DNA from: an uncultured Synechococcus sp.
GTDB taxonomy: Bacteria > Cyanobacteriota > Cyanobacteriia > PCC-6307 > Cyanobiaceae
DNA length: 39,819 nt
Assembly: GCA_913057985.1 (NCBI GenBank)
Contig: CAJXPL010000024.1
Location: forward strand, 1 to 39,819
Direction: 5' to 3'
Shown here: piece by piece, positions 18,303 to 27,110 of the stretch
How the letters are laid out: every line of letters starts with the position of its first letter
Numbering within the stretch: the first letter of the stretch is position 1
Translations under genes and position numbers: made by a program
Notes under the pieces: model-generated
Seen by the model: the letters and a program-made list of their open reading frames with translations, nothing else
Database searches by the model: none
Told to the model about the DNA's origin: nothing

Positions 18303-18770
18303 GTGAGCCTGCAAATCGGCGACGCCGCCCCCGACTTCACCCTTCCCGATCAGAACGGTGATCCCATCAGCCTCGCTTCACTGCGCGGAAAGAAGGTTGT
18401 TCTGTACTTCTATCCCAAGGACGACACCCCGGGCTGCACCAAAGAAGCCTGCAACTTCCGCGATCGCTGGGAGGAACTGAAAGCCAACAACATCACCGTT
18501 CTGGGTGTCAGCAAGGACGGAGCCACCTCCCACAACAAATTCATCAACAAGCACGACCTTCCCTTCACCCTGCTCACCGATGAGGAGCCCTGTGCCGTGG
18601 CCAGCCTCTATGAGAGCTATGGGCTGAAGAAGTTCATGGGGCGCGAATACATGGGCATGATGCGCCACACCTTCCTGATCGATGAAGAAGGAAAACTCGA
18701 GCGGATTTTTCTCAAGGTGAAAGCGGCCACCATGGCCGACACCCTGATCAGCGATCTCGGGCTGAGCTGA
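18303..18770 (+). CDS. bcp: Peroxiredoxin Q / bacterioferritin comigratory protein
   Basis: Thiol peroxidase of 155 residues that reduces hydrogen peroxide and alkyl hydroperoxides using thioredoxin. The peroxidatic cysteine is C45 in DTPGCTKEAC, with the PrxQ-type resolving cysteine C50 five residues later. The fold markers APDFTLPDQNG, VVLYFYPKDD and RHTFLIDEEG are present. The length is normal for the family. The start is GTG 18303. The 3' end overlaps the convergent coaX gene by 23 bases. Confidence 0.95.
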   Translation: MSLQIGDAAPDFTLPDQNGDPISLASLRGKKVVLYFYPKDDTPGCTKEACNFRDRWEELKANNITVLGVSKDGATSHNKFINKHDLPFTLLTDEEPCAVASLYESYGLKKFMGREYMGMMRHTFLIDEEGKLERIFLKVKAATMADTLISDLGLS

Positions 18771-19473
18771 GCCCAGCCCCCAGGATCAGCAGTGCTTGCA
18801 ACTGAAGATCACCCTCCAGCTGCATCAACTCCGTTGCACCGGACCAATGACGCCTCAACAGGGCAGCGTCCCCACCGCAGATCCACAGCAAGCCTTGGGA
18901 ATGCTGCTGAGCCGCCGCAATGGAGGCCAACATCGCCTCCAGAACACCGCGCTGCATGGCAGCCACGGTTTGCTGTGGGAAGACCTCTTGCAGAGCGTCG
19001 TTGTCGAGATCCTCAGGGGCTGATGGCAAACCGAGGGTTCCATCGGCCATGGCCTGGAGCTGGAGCCGATAACCCGGGATCAGCTGTCCGCCTCCAAAAC
19101 AGCCGTCTGCCGTCACCCGGGTGAGGCTCAACACGGTGCCGGCATCCACCAGAAGCAACCCCCTGGAACAGTCGAGCTGTTGCTCCTGACTGCAACGCCA
19201 GGCCATCCAAGCCCCGAGAGCTCGGTCCACACCCAACCAAGGAGGAGCCTGAGGCAAGGGCACATCCTCCAGGCAAATGCGCAGATCCTGGTGGGCCAGG
19301 AGCGGCTCGGGCACAGGCCCCACCGCGGCCCAGACCGGAGGGTCAGTCCCGATGCGACCAGGCTCGGGAGGACCGTGCTCAATGCGGACCGTGTTGCCCT
19401 GCCGCTGCGCCCAATGCCAACGGCTGTTGCCGATCAGCAGGGCGCGGTCGACGTCCCGTGCAGACCCCGTCAC
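18748..19473 (-). CDS. coaX: Type III pantothenate kinase
   Basis: Protein of 241 residues expected to phosphorylate pantothenate, the first step of coenzyme A synthesis. ASKHA-fold signatures are present: an N-terminal phosphate loop (LLIGNSRWHWA), the catalytic DAGTVLSL, and GGGQLIPGY typical of CoaX. The usual first-motif aspartate (DxGNT) is replaced, the motif reading IGNS. GTG 19473 immediately follows the TGA of cysH (TGAGTG), so the two genes are probably an operon. The stop lies 23 bases inside the convergent bcp gene. Confidence 0.85.
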   Translation of the reverse strand: MTGSARDVDRALLIGNSRWHWAQRQGNTVRIEHGPPEPGRIGTDPPVWAAVGPVPEPLLAHQDLRICLEDVPLPQAPPWLGVDRALGAWMAWRCSQEQQLDCSRGLLLVDAGTVLSLTRVTADGCFGGGQLIPGYRLQLQAMADGTLGLPSAPEDLDNDALQEVFPQQTVAAMQRGVLEAMLASIAAAQQHSQGLLWICGGDAALLRRHWSGATELMQLEGDLQLQALLILGAGLSSARDR

Positions 19474-20241
19474 TCAGATGCCTTCACCCATCAGCCCTTC
19501 GTTGGCCTCCTGGGGCACATGAATTCCACATTCCTGCTTCAACCCACCGAAGCGGGTGTCGCGGCCACTCAGATCTCCCACATCAGGGCCACTGGAATGC
19601 CAGTCACCAACGGTGGAATAGCCCTGCTCAAACAACGGATGCTGGGGGAGATTGTTGGATTGCATGTAGTAGTAGACGTCCCGCTGCGTCCACTCGAGCA
19701 AAGGCCTGAGAGACCAACGCTCCCGAATCGGATCCAACGCGGTCATCGAGCGGCGGTGATCGGTCTGCCCTCGACGCACGCCGCTGGCCCAGCAGCGCGT
19801 CTCCAAGTCGTTGAGCGCACGCTCTAGGGGTTCAACCTTGCGAATCCGGTGATAGCTCTCCAGATCGTCAACTCGACCGGACTCCCACAGCCGACCGTGC
19901 AGGGCCTCCATTCGAGCCGGAGACATTTCGCTCTGACTCACCACCAGACGAATCCTGAGCTGCTGGGTGAGCTGGTCGGCGTAGGTGTAGGTCTCCGGAG
20001 GCAGATAACCGGTATCAATCCAGATCACCGGCACAGCATCACCGCCGGGGAGGGAGCTAAGCATGTGCAGCAGCACCGCCGATTGAATTCCGAAACTCGT
20101 CGTGAGGGCAAAGCGCTCGCCGAACCGATCCAGTCCCCAGGCCAGACGCTGCTGCGGCTCCATGGTCTCCAGCAGCTTGCGCCCCTCGAGCAAATCGTTT
20201 TGCACCGCCATGGGCACCATTGCGTCGGTAGCCTCCGTCAT
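19474..20241 (-). CDS. cysH: Phosphoadenosine phosphosulfate (PAPS) reductase
   Basis: Enzyme of 255 residues that reduces PAPS to sulfite with thioredoxin during sulfate assimilation. A PP-loop-like SFGIQSAVLL is at about 49-58, and RIRKVEPLERAL and ASGVRRGQ follow. The catalytic cysteine is C238 in the ECGIH motif. The paired cysteines that hold a 4Fe-4S cluster in APS reductases are absent, so PAPS is the likely substrate. ATG 20241 is chosen because GGGGAGG lies eight bases upstream (20256-20250); the open frame runs to 20376 but that would overlap the divergent dehydrogenase gene. Confidence 0.93.
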   Translation of the reverse strand: MTEATDAMVPMAVQNDLLEGRKLLETMEPQQRLAWGLDRFGERFALTTSFGIQSAVLLHMLSSLPGGDAVPVIWIDTGYLPPETYTYADQLTQQLRIRLVVSQSEMSPARMEALHGRLWESGRVDDLESYHRIRKVEPLERALNDLETRCWASGVRRGQTDHRRSMTALDPIRERWSLRPLLEWTQRDVYYYMQSNNLPQHPLFEQGYSTVGDWHSSGPDVGDLSGRDTRFGGLKQECGIHVPQEANEGLMGEGI

Positions 20242-20308
20242 CAAGACATCCTCCCCTGTCGTGGGACCAGGTGTGGTTCCTATCGTTTGAAAATTGGCAG
20301 ATCCCTTC

Positions 20309-21454
20309 ATGCGTTCACCCTCGTCCCCATCGGATGCCGTGGTGATCGTTGGCGGGGGATTTGGAGGACTGTTCACAGCACTTGCTCTTCAGCGACGACA
20401 GCCCAACTGCCCCGTCGTTCTGATCGAACCACGGGATCGCTTTCTGTTTCAACCGCTGCTGTACGAACTGCTCAGCGATGAACTTCAAGGCTGGGAAGTC
20501 GCCCCCCGCTACGACCAACTGCTCAACAACGGCATCTGCTGGATCCGAGACAGGGTTGTTGGTATCGATCAAATCAGCCAGAGCATCGAACTGGCCTCCG
20601 GAGACCTCTTGGGCTGGGGGCAACTGGTACTGGCGACGGGCTCGAAAGCCAACGATTTCGGCATTCCAGGCGTGAAGGAACACAGCTGCGGCTTCCGTGA
20701 CCTCAGCGATGTGAACCGACTCAAGCAATGGCTGAACAACCTGCACCAGAAACGGGGTGAAACGGCCGGACTGATCATTGTTGGCGCGGGACCCACCGGC
20801 GTGGAGCTGGCCTGCAAACTGGCGGATCTGATCGACGGTGCTGCCAGCGTTCGACTGGTCGAGATGGGCGATGAAATCCTTCCCGGCAGCACAGCCTTCA
20901 ATCGTGAGCGGGCCCAGGCCGCGCTGGAACGCAAAGGTGTGGTGGTCCAACTCAACACCAGCGTGAGCGAAGTGAAATCCAGCACCGCGGTTCTTGCCGA
21001 TGGTGCTGTTCTGGCTCACGCAGGCTTGGTCTGGACCGCAGGAAGCAGCCCCTCCATCCCCCCCATCTCACCCACACCTGTGCTGGAACGGGGGCGTTTA
21101 GCCGTTGAGGACGACCTGCGCCTGGTGGGCAGCGCCAACACGTTCGCCCTCGGGGATCTCTCAGCCCGGCCTGGCAGCCCATGGCCCGCCAGCGCCCAGG
21201 TGGCGATGCAACAGGGCGATGCCACTGCCGCAGCCATCGCGACGTTGCGCATGGAGCAAGAACCACAACCCTTTCAGTTCGAGGACCGAGGCGAAATGCT
21301 CAGCCTCGGTGTCGGTGACGCCACCCTCACCGGCATGGGGCTCACCCTGGCTGGCCCCTTGGCCTTCCAGCTGCGACGAGCCACGTATCTCACCCGTCTG
21401 CCAGGGCTCTCCCTGGGTCTGCGCTCGGCAGGCGCCTGGTTGTTGAACCGTTGA
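20309..21454 (+). CDS. Type 2 NAD(P)H dehydrogenase (NDH-2), FAD flavoprotein
   Basis: Protein of 381 residues that likely passes electrons from NAD(P)H to quinone without pumping protons. Two Rossmann folds are evident: the FAD-binding VVIVGGGFGGLFTALAL near the N-terminus and the NAD(P)H-binding LIIVGAGPTGVELA at about 150-165. The motifs VLATGSKAN and TFALGDLS, usual in this family, are also seen. The C-terminal hydrophobic segment fits peripheral membrane attachment. ATG 20309 is preferred to TTG 20294. The stop overlaps the next gene by four bases. Cyanobacteria carry several NDH-2 paralogues, so no symbol is given. Confidence 0.88.
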   Translation: MRSPSSPSDAVVIVGGGFGGLFTALALQRRQPNCPVVLIEPRDRFLFQPLLYELLSDELQGWEVAPRYDQLLNNGICWIRDRVVGIDQISQSIELASGDLLGWGQLVLATGSKANDFGIPGVKEHSCGFRDLSDVNRLKQWLNNLHQKRGETAGLIIVGAGPTGVELACKLADLIDGAASVRLVEMGDEILPGSTAFNRERAQAALERKGVVVQLNTSVSEVKSSTAVLADGAVLAHAGLVWTAGSSPSIPPISPTPVLERGRLAVEDDLRLVGSANTFALGDLSARPGSPWPASAQVAMQQGDATAAAIATLRMEQEPQPFQFEDRGEMLSLGVGDATLTGMGLTLAGPLAFQLRRATYLTRLPGLSLGLRSAGAWLLNR

Positions 21455-23127
21455 AGCAATCCCACCTCGGCGGGCGTTGCCGTGGGCTGCGCCCCAGCCA
21501 GCAACGGCAACTGGAGCGGTTGAGCCATCGCCGTCATCCTGAAGACTGCGGTGCCGATCTGCTGAGCCTCGAACGCTTGGCCCACCTTGTGCTTGATCTG
21601 GAGATGCCACTGCATCTGGTGCTGGACGGCCGTGGGCTCTGCCGCCTGCTCTGGCTGGGGCCTCTCACCGGCAGCGATTCGCTCCTACAACACCTACCGG
21701 CGACCCCGCGACGGAGCAGCGGGGGATGGCGACTGATCAGCTGCCCTTTCGCTCGCAAAGGGCTGCACTCAGATCCCCGCGACGCTGTGGTCGCTCTCGA
21801 CATCGCTCCTCGACACTGGCTGCGCTTTGCACCGTGCCCAGCCGCGGATGGAGCTCGCCCGGCCGAACTCTTGATTCCGGACCCGACGCAAGCCGATGGC
21901 TGGAGGCCGTTTGAACAGGGCGACCTAAGGGACCTTTGCCGCCTCACACCGGACGAACCTCAACCGCAGAGCATCAGCGCCGCGGCCGGAGACGAGCGGG
22001 TGCTTCTGCTCACCCTCACCAGCGGTGATCAGCAGCGCGACCAGCGGGATCTGGCCGAGCTGGAAGGCCTGGTGCGCAGTGCCGGTGCCGAACCGGTGGC
22101 CCGGACCAGCCAGCGCCGTGGCCAAACCAATCCCCAGACGCTCTGGGGTTCCGGAAAACTGCAGGAAGCTGCCCTCGAGATCCGCCGCTGCCAGGCCTCC
22201 CTTGTCATTACCGACAGGGAGCTCACCCCCGTGCAGGCCCGCAATCTGGAACGGCTGCTCAGCTGCCCGGTCTCCGACCGCAGTGAGCTGATCCTCGACA
22301 TCTTTGCCCAGCGGGCCGGCAGTGCTGCAGGGCGACTTCAGGTGGAACTGGCTCAGCTGCGCTACCGGCTGCCGCGCCTGCTGGGACGGGGCAGCAGCCT
22401 GTCGCGACAGGGCGGCGGCATCGGCACGCGCGGCCCGGGGGAAACACAACTGGAAAAGGACCGTCGGGCCATCAGCCGACGCATCGAACGGCTGCTGCGG
22501 GATCAACGCCAACTGCAATCCCACCGCAGCCGCTTGCGGGATCAGCGGCGTGGTCTGCCGCGGGTGGCGCTTGTGGGTTACACCAACGCGGGCAAATCCA
22601 GCCTGCTCAATGCCTTGTGCGGCAAACGGGCCAGTGATCGCGTCCTGGCGGAGAACAAACTGTTCGCAACCCTGGACCCCACCACCCGAAAACTCGACCT
22701 GCCCTGCCCTGGGGCACGCCCCGAACGGTTGCTGCTCACTGACACGGTGGGCTTCATCCGTGATCTCCCCGCCCCACTGGTGGAAGCCTTCCGCGCCACC
22801 CTGGAGGAGGCACTGGATGCCGATGTGCTGCTGCTGGTGGTCGACCTTGCTGACCCCGACTGGCAAGGCCACCTGGACACGGTGCATCGCCTACTCGATG
22901 ACCTCGGCAGCACCGCCCTGCGACGGGTGATCGCCAATCAGATCGACCGTTGTGAGGCGTCTGCGATCGAGCTGATTCACCAGCGGGAACCCGACGCCCT
23001 GTTCCTCTCCGCCGTGCGGGGGGATGGGCTGCAGGGCCTGCAGCAGTGGCTGCGTGAACAATTTTTTGATCTCAGGGCAGAATCCCCGCAATTAACGACC
23101 GGCGACTCGCCGCCATGGCCGAGCTGA
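21451..23127 (+). CDS. hflX: GTPase HflX with long N-terminal extension
   Basis: Ribosome-associated GTPase of 558 residues, implicated in other bacteria in rescuing stalled or stress-damaged ribosomes. The HflX domain (about 180-365) ends with the signature GGGIGTRGPGETQLE. The G domain has G1 GYTNAGKS (376-383) and G3 DTVGF (431-435). G4 reads NQID (496-499) rather than NKxD. The first 180 residues form an extra domain of unknown role; typical short HflX proteins start near residue 180. TTG 21451 overlaps the upstream stop by four bases. The 3' end overlaps the SLC13 gene. Confidence 0.93.
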   Translation: MKQSHLGGRCRGLRPSQQRQLERLSHRRHPEDCGADLLSLERLAHLVLDLEMPLHLVLDGRGLCRLLWLGPLTGSDSLLQHLPATPRRSSGGWRLISCPFARKGLHSDPRDAVVALDIAPRHWLRFAPCPAADGARPAELLIPDPTQADGWRPFEQGDLRDLCRLTPDEPQPQSISAAAGDERVLLLTLTSGDQQRDQRDLAELEGLVRSAGAEPVARTSQRRGQTNPQTLWGSGKLQEAALEIRRCQASLVITDRELTPVQARNLERLLSCPVSDRSELILDIFAQRAGSAAGRLQVELAQLRYRLPRLLGRGSSLSRQGGGIGTRGPGETQLEKDRRAISRRIERLLRDQRQLQSHRSRLRDQRRGLPRVALVGYTNAGKSSLLNALCGKRASDRVLAENKLFATLDPTTRKLDLPCPGARPERLLLTDTVGFIRDLPAPLVEAFRATLEEALDADVLLLVVDLADPDWQGHLDTVHRLLDDLGSTALRRVIANQIDRCEASAIELIHQREPDALFLSAVRGDGLQGLQQWLREQFFDLRAESPQLTTGDSPPWPS

Positions 23128-24932
23128 TCAACGCTCTCCAGAACCCTCAGGCATTGATCACGCTGGCCGTGCTCGCTGTGGCAGTGGTGTTGTTCATCAC
23201 CGGATTGATTGCCCCTGAGCTCACCGGGCTGCTGAGCCTGAGCCTGCTGATCACCACCGGAGTGCTCAATCCCCAGGAGGCTTTGGCGGGGTTCGGCAGT
23301 CCGGCACTGATCACCCTTTTGGGCCTGTTCCCTGTCTCCGCGGCTCTGTTCAAAAGCGGTGCCCTGGATCGCCTCAGGGCGCTGATCGCCTCGGAGCGGA
23401 TCCGCTCCTCGCGCCGTCTGATCGCGCTAATGGCCTTCGTGATCGCACCGGTCTCGGGAGTTGTACCGAACACGCCCGTGGTGGCATCGCTGCTGCCCGT
23501 GGTCGAGGGCTGGTGCCAAAGGCGCGGCATTTCGCCATCCCGGGTGCTGTTGCCCTTGTCCTTTTCAACGGTTCTGGGGGGCACCCTGACCCTGCTGGGC
23601 AGCTCGGTAAACCTGTTGGTGAGCGACATCAGCGAACAACTGGGCTATGGCTCCCTTGATCTGTTCAGCTTCACCCTGATCAGCCTGCCGGTCTGGCTGG
23701 CTGGGGCCATTTACCTGGTGATGGCTCCCCGCGTCCTATTACCGAACCGTGGTGCCAGCAGTGACGACCTCGGAGGCAACCCCAGGGACAGCAGCTACTG
23801 CACGGAAGTACGCATCCCTTCAAACTCTGAATTGGTGGGCCGCTCTCTCCGGAACAGTCGACTGCAACGTCGCTTTGATGTTGACGTGCTGGAGCTGCAG
23901 CGTGGAGGGGAACGGCTGCTCCCCCCCCTGGCGGACCGTCGGCTTGAGGCTGGCGATCATCTGCTCTTGCGTGTCACCCGCCCAGATCTGCTGCGTCTTC
24001 AACAAGATCACACGGTTCAACTCACAACCCAGGGCCGAAACGCAGGGTTCAGGGTGAACACCGAAGAATCCAGCGGACAGAAAACCGTAGAAGTGTTGCT
24101 GCCGGCTGGCTCCACTCTTGCCGGCGCCAGCCTGAGAGAGTTGCGGTTCCGGCAGCGCCACAACTCCACAGTTCTTGCTCTACGCCGCGGCCAAGACACC
24201 GTTCAGGAACGCCTCGGCCAGGTGATTCTGCGGGAAGGAGATGTGCTGCTTCTGCAGGCACCGATCGATTCCATCCGCGGCCTGCAAGCCAGCAACGATC
24301 TTCTAGTGCTGGATCGGCTTGAGGATGATCTCCCCACAGTGCGGCGCAAGCCCGTGGCCATCAGCATCGCCCTGGCCATGCTGCTGCTGCCAAGCCTGAC
24401 CCCCATTCCTCTGGTAGCGGCGGTGCTCCTGGCCATGGTGAGCGTGGTGGCCACTGGCTGTCTGCGCCTCGGCGAACTGCAGCGCTCGATCCGGCTGGAC
24501 GTGATCCTGTTGCTGGGATCCCTCACAAGTTTCAGCGTTGCCATGCAGAGCACGGGCCTCGCCGATGCCCTCGCCCTGGTGCTCCAGCAGGGGCTGGCGG
24601 GCTGGCCGAGCTATGGCGCTTTGATGGTGGTCTTCATCGGCACCACGCTGCTCACCCAGGTGATGAGCAATGCCGCCTCGGTGGCCCTGCTGGCGCCTGT
24701 CGCGGTGCAACTGGCCCCATCCCTGCAGCTGTCTCCCACCGCCTTGCTGATCACAGTCCTGTTCGGTGCCAGTCAGTCGTTTCTCACCCCCGTCGGATAT
24801 CAGACCAATCTGATGGTGTTCGGTCCAGGCCGTTATCGCTTTCTCGACGTCACCCGCTACGGAATTGGCTTGACGCTGATCATGACCATCATCGTGCCGG
24901 CCTTGATCCTCTGGCATTACGGCGGATCCTGA
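23115..24932 (+). CDS. SLC13/DASS-type permease with two RCK-C domains
   Basis: Membrane transporter of 605 residues. An N-terminal half with about five helices (including SGVVPNTPVVASLLPVVEGW and LGGTLTLLGSSVNLLVSD) and a matching C-terminal half (LTQVMSNAASVALLAPVAV and FLTPVGYQTNLMV) form the inverted repeat of the DASS fold. Between them lie two TrkA-C/RCK-C-like domains (about 235-310 and 320-395). This layout occurs in sodium/sulfate-type and arsenite-type carriers; sulfate or another anion is the best guess. ATG 23115 overlaps hflX by 13 bases. The Trk genes follow directly, so an ion-homeostasis role is likely. Confidence 0.87.
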   Translation: MAELINALQNPQALITLAVLAVAVVLFITGLIAPELTGLLSLSLLITTGVLNPQEALAGFGSPALITLLGLFPVSAALFKSGALDRLRALIASERIRSSRRLIALMAFVIAPVSGVVPNTPVVASLLPVVEGWCQRRGISPSRVLLPLSFSTVLGGTLTLLGSSVNLLVSDISEQLGYGSLDLFSFTLISLPVWLAGAIYLVMAPRVLLPNRGASSDDLGGNPRDSSYCTEVRIPSNSELVGRSLRNSRLQRRFDVDVLELQRGGERLLPPLADRRLEAGDHLLLRVTRPDLLRLQQDHTVQLTTQGRNAGFRVNTEESSGQKTVEVLLPAGSTLAGASLRELRFRQRHNSTVLALRRGQDTVQERLGQVILREGDVLLLQAPIDSIRGLQASNDLLVLDRLEDDLPTVRRKPVAISIALAMLLLPSLTPIPLVAAVLLAMVSVVATGCLRLGELQRSIRLDVILLLGSLTSFSVAMQSTGLADALALVLQQGLAGWPSYGALMVVFIGTTLLTQVMSNAASVALLAPVAVQLAPSLQLSPTALLITVLFGASQSFLTPVGYQTNLMVFGPGRYRFLDVTRYGIGLTLIMTIIVPALILWHYGGS

Positions 24933-24961
24933 ACAACACTGGTCAGATCTCGCGCGCTCCT

Positions 24962-26377
24962 GTGCCGATCGGAAGGGCCATCGAACGCAGCCAGAGCTGG
25001 CATCGTCGGCTCACGGTTCCCCAGTTCACCGTGGTGACTGGATTGCTGGTGGTGCTGATCGGCACGCTGATGCTGGCCACTCCGCTGTGCTCCTCAAGCC
25101 GCGTGGGGCTTTGGGAAGCTCTGTTCACCGCCACATCAGCCATCACCGTGACGGGCCTGTCGATCATCGACATCGGCACCGATCTCACGACCTTCGGCCA
25201 GGTGGTGCTGGCCCTGATGATCCTGGCGGGGGGCCTTGGCTTGATGGCCATCACCACGTTTCTCCAGGGCTTTGTGGTGCAGGGAACAGCCCTGCGCCGC
25301 CGGCTGGATCGGGGGCAGGCCCTGGATGAATTCGGCGTTGGCGGCGTTGGGCGCACGTTTCGTGGCATTGCCCTGACGGCGACGCTGGTGATTCTTGTGG
25401 GGGCTGTGATCCTGTATCACTTCGGCTTCGATGACATTCCCAACCAGGGTGAACGCCTCTGGGCAGCGGTGTTCCACAGCATCTCGGCGTACAACAACGC
25501 GGGATTCGGACTCTGGAGCGACAGCCTCGAGCGCTACCGCAGCAACGGGGTTGTGAATGCCGTGGTGATGCTGCTGATCGTGGCCGGCGGCCTGGGGTGG
25601 CGGGTCACCAGCGATCTGACCACACAGCTGCTGCGCAGACGGCAAAGCCGGCGGCGGCTGAGCCTGCACTCCCGCCTGGTGCTGCGCACCACCCTGCTGT
25701 TGATCGTCTTCGGGGCATTGGGGCTGGCCCTGACGGAATGGTTGAACCAGGGGGAGATCTTCGCGGGCATGCCCTGGTCTGAGCGGTGGCTCACAGCCCT
25801 GTTCAAATCTGTCACGGCACGCACAGCTGGCTTCAGCACCCTGCCGCTCTCGCTCGACACCGTCACCGAATCAAGCCTGCTGTTGCTGATGGTGCTGATG
25901 TTCATCGGGGCCAGCCCGGGCGGCACCGGTGGCGGGATCAAAACCACCACCGTGGCCGCCTTGATGGCGGCCACCCGCTCCACCCTGCGGGGCCGGGAGG
26001 TGGTGGTGATCCGCAACAGAAGCATCAGCGACAAGGTGGTGCTGAGGGCCGTCGGCATCACGGTGGGCTCCCTGCTGTTCGTGATGGCCATGGCAATGCT
26101 GATCAGCATCGCCAGCAATTTGAACGGGAAGGATTCATTCACCTTTATGGAAATGCTGTTCACCTGCATCTCCGCTTTTGCCACGGTGGGGCTTGATCTG
26201 GGAGTCACCGTCGAACTCCCCCGTTTCGGCCAGGCGGTGCTGATGGTGGGAATGTTTGTGGGACGGCTGGGGATCCTGTTGCTGCTGAGTGCGATCTGGG
26301 AAGCGATGACGCAGGAACAAATCCAGATCAATCGCCAGAATCGAGTCGGTTACCCCAGCGAGGATCTGTATGTCTGA
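24962..26377 (+). CDS. TrkH/KtrB-type cation channel subunit
   Basis: Membrane protein of 471 residues. It has four pore repeats whose filter glycines are all present: TATSAITVTGLSI, FHSISAYNNAGFGL, FKSVTARTAGFST and FTCISAFATVGLDL. The charged segment GTGGGIKTTTVAAL after the third repeat is a family hallmark. It would move potassium, or sodium, across the plasma membrane; selectivity cannot be read from sequence. GTG 24962 lies 29 bases after the SLC13 stop. The KtrA-like regulator follows after 24 bases, so the pair forms one transport system. Confidence 0.92.
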   Translation: MPIGRAIERSQSWHRRLTVPQFTVVTGLLVVLIGTLMLATPLCSSSRVGLWEALFTATSAITVTGLSIIDIGTDLTTFGQVVLALMILAGGLGLMAITTFLQGFVVQGTALRRRLDRGQALDEFGVGGVGRTFRGIALTATLVILVGAVILYHFGFDDIPNQGERLWAAVFHSISAYNNAGFGLWSDSLERYRSNGVVNAVVMLLIVAGGLGWRVTSDLTTQLLRRRQSRRRLSLHSRLVLRTTLLLIVFGALGLALTEWLNQGEIFAGMPWSERWLTALFKSVTARTAGFSTLPLSLDTVTESSLLLLMVLMFIGASPGGTGGGIKTTTVAALMAATRSTLRGREVVVIRNRSISDKVVLRAVGITVGSLLFVMAMAMLISIASNLNGKDSFTFMEMLFTCISAFATVGLDLGVTVELPRFGQAVLMVGMFVGRLGILLLLSAIWEAMTQEQIQINRQNRVGYPSEDLYV

Positions 26378-26401
26378 GCGCGATCAGCGGGGGAGGCAGG
26401 G

Positions 26402-27106
26402 ATGAAGGAGTGGTGGCAGTGGAGCCCGGCCCAGGGCAGCGAAAGACTCGGCTTCGCGATCATCGGCGTGGGCCGTTTCGGCATCGCCGTTTGCCGAGAA
26501 CTGCTTCAGAACGGAGCAGATGTGCTGGCCGTGGACCGCTCTGAGCGGGCGGTGGATGAACTGCGTCAGGTGGAGCCCAGCGTGGAGGCCCGCGTCGTGG
26601 ACTGCACCGACGAAGAGGCCCTGCGCGAGGCCGGCGTGCTCGACATGGGCACCGTGGTGGTGGCGATCAGCGAACCGATCGAGGCCAGCATCACCGCCAC
26701 CTTGATCGCCAAAGACAGTGAAGGAAGCCGGGTGCGCCAGGTAATTGCCCGGGCGACGAGCGACCTCCACGAAAAAATGCTGAAACGGGTGGGGGCCGAC
26801 CGGGTGATCTTCCCCTCGCGCATGCAGGGCGAGCGCCTCGGCCTTGAACTGGTGCGCCCCAACCTGATGGAGCGGCTGGCCCTGGATGAACAGCACTGCA
26901 TCGAGGAGATCAAGGTTCCGGAACCCTTTGTGGGGCGGTCGCTCCGGGATCTGAATCTGCGCAAGAACTTCAGGGTGAACGTGCTGGCGGCAGGACCGCA
27001 AAGCAGCCTGATGGTGAATCCGCCGGCATCCCACGTGCTGGAGGAGGGGCACCTGCTGGTGGTGATGGGACTGGTGGACGACCTGCAACGGCTCCCCAAA
27101 AACTGA
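26402..27106 (+). CDS. KtrA/TrkA-type regulatory subunit (RCK domains)
   Basis: Cytosolic protein of 234 residues that would form a ring gating the channel encoded just upstream. The N-terminal RCK-N Rossmann domain has FAIIGVGRFGIAV (glycines 22, 24, 27) and an acidic residue at the end of the second strand (VLAVDRSE) suited to adenine nucleotide or NAD binding. The RCK-C domain covers about 150-230. The length equals typical KtrA. ATG 26402 is preferred. The four-gene order SLC13, TrkH, KtrA, anmK is tightly spaced. Confidence 0.92.
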   Translation: MKEWWQWSPAQGSERLGFAIIGVGRFGIAVCRELLQNGADVLAVDRSERAVDELRQVEPSVEARVVDCTDEEALREAGVLDMGTVVVAISEPIEASITATLIAKDSEGSRVRQVIARATSDLHEKMLKRVGADRVIFPSRMQGERLGLELVRPNLMERLALDEQHCIEEIKVPEPFVGRSLRDLNLRKNFRVNVLAAGPQSSLMVNPPASHVLEEGHLLVVMGLVDDLQRLPKN

Positions 27107-27110
27107 GCCG

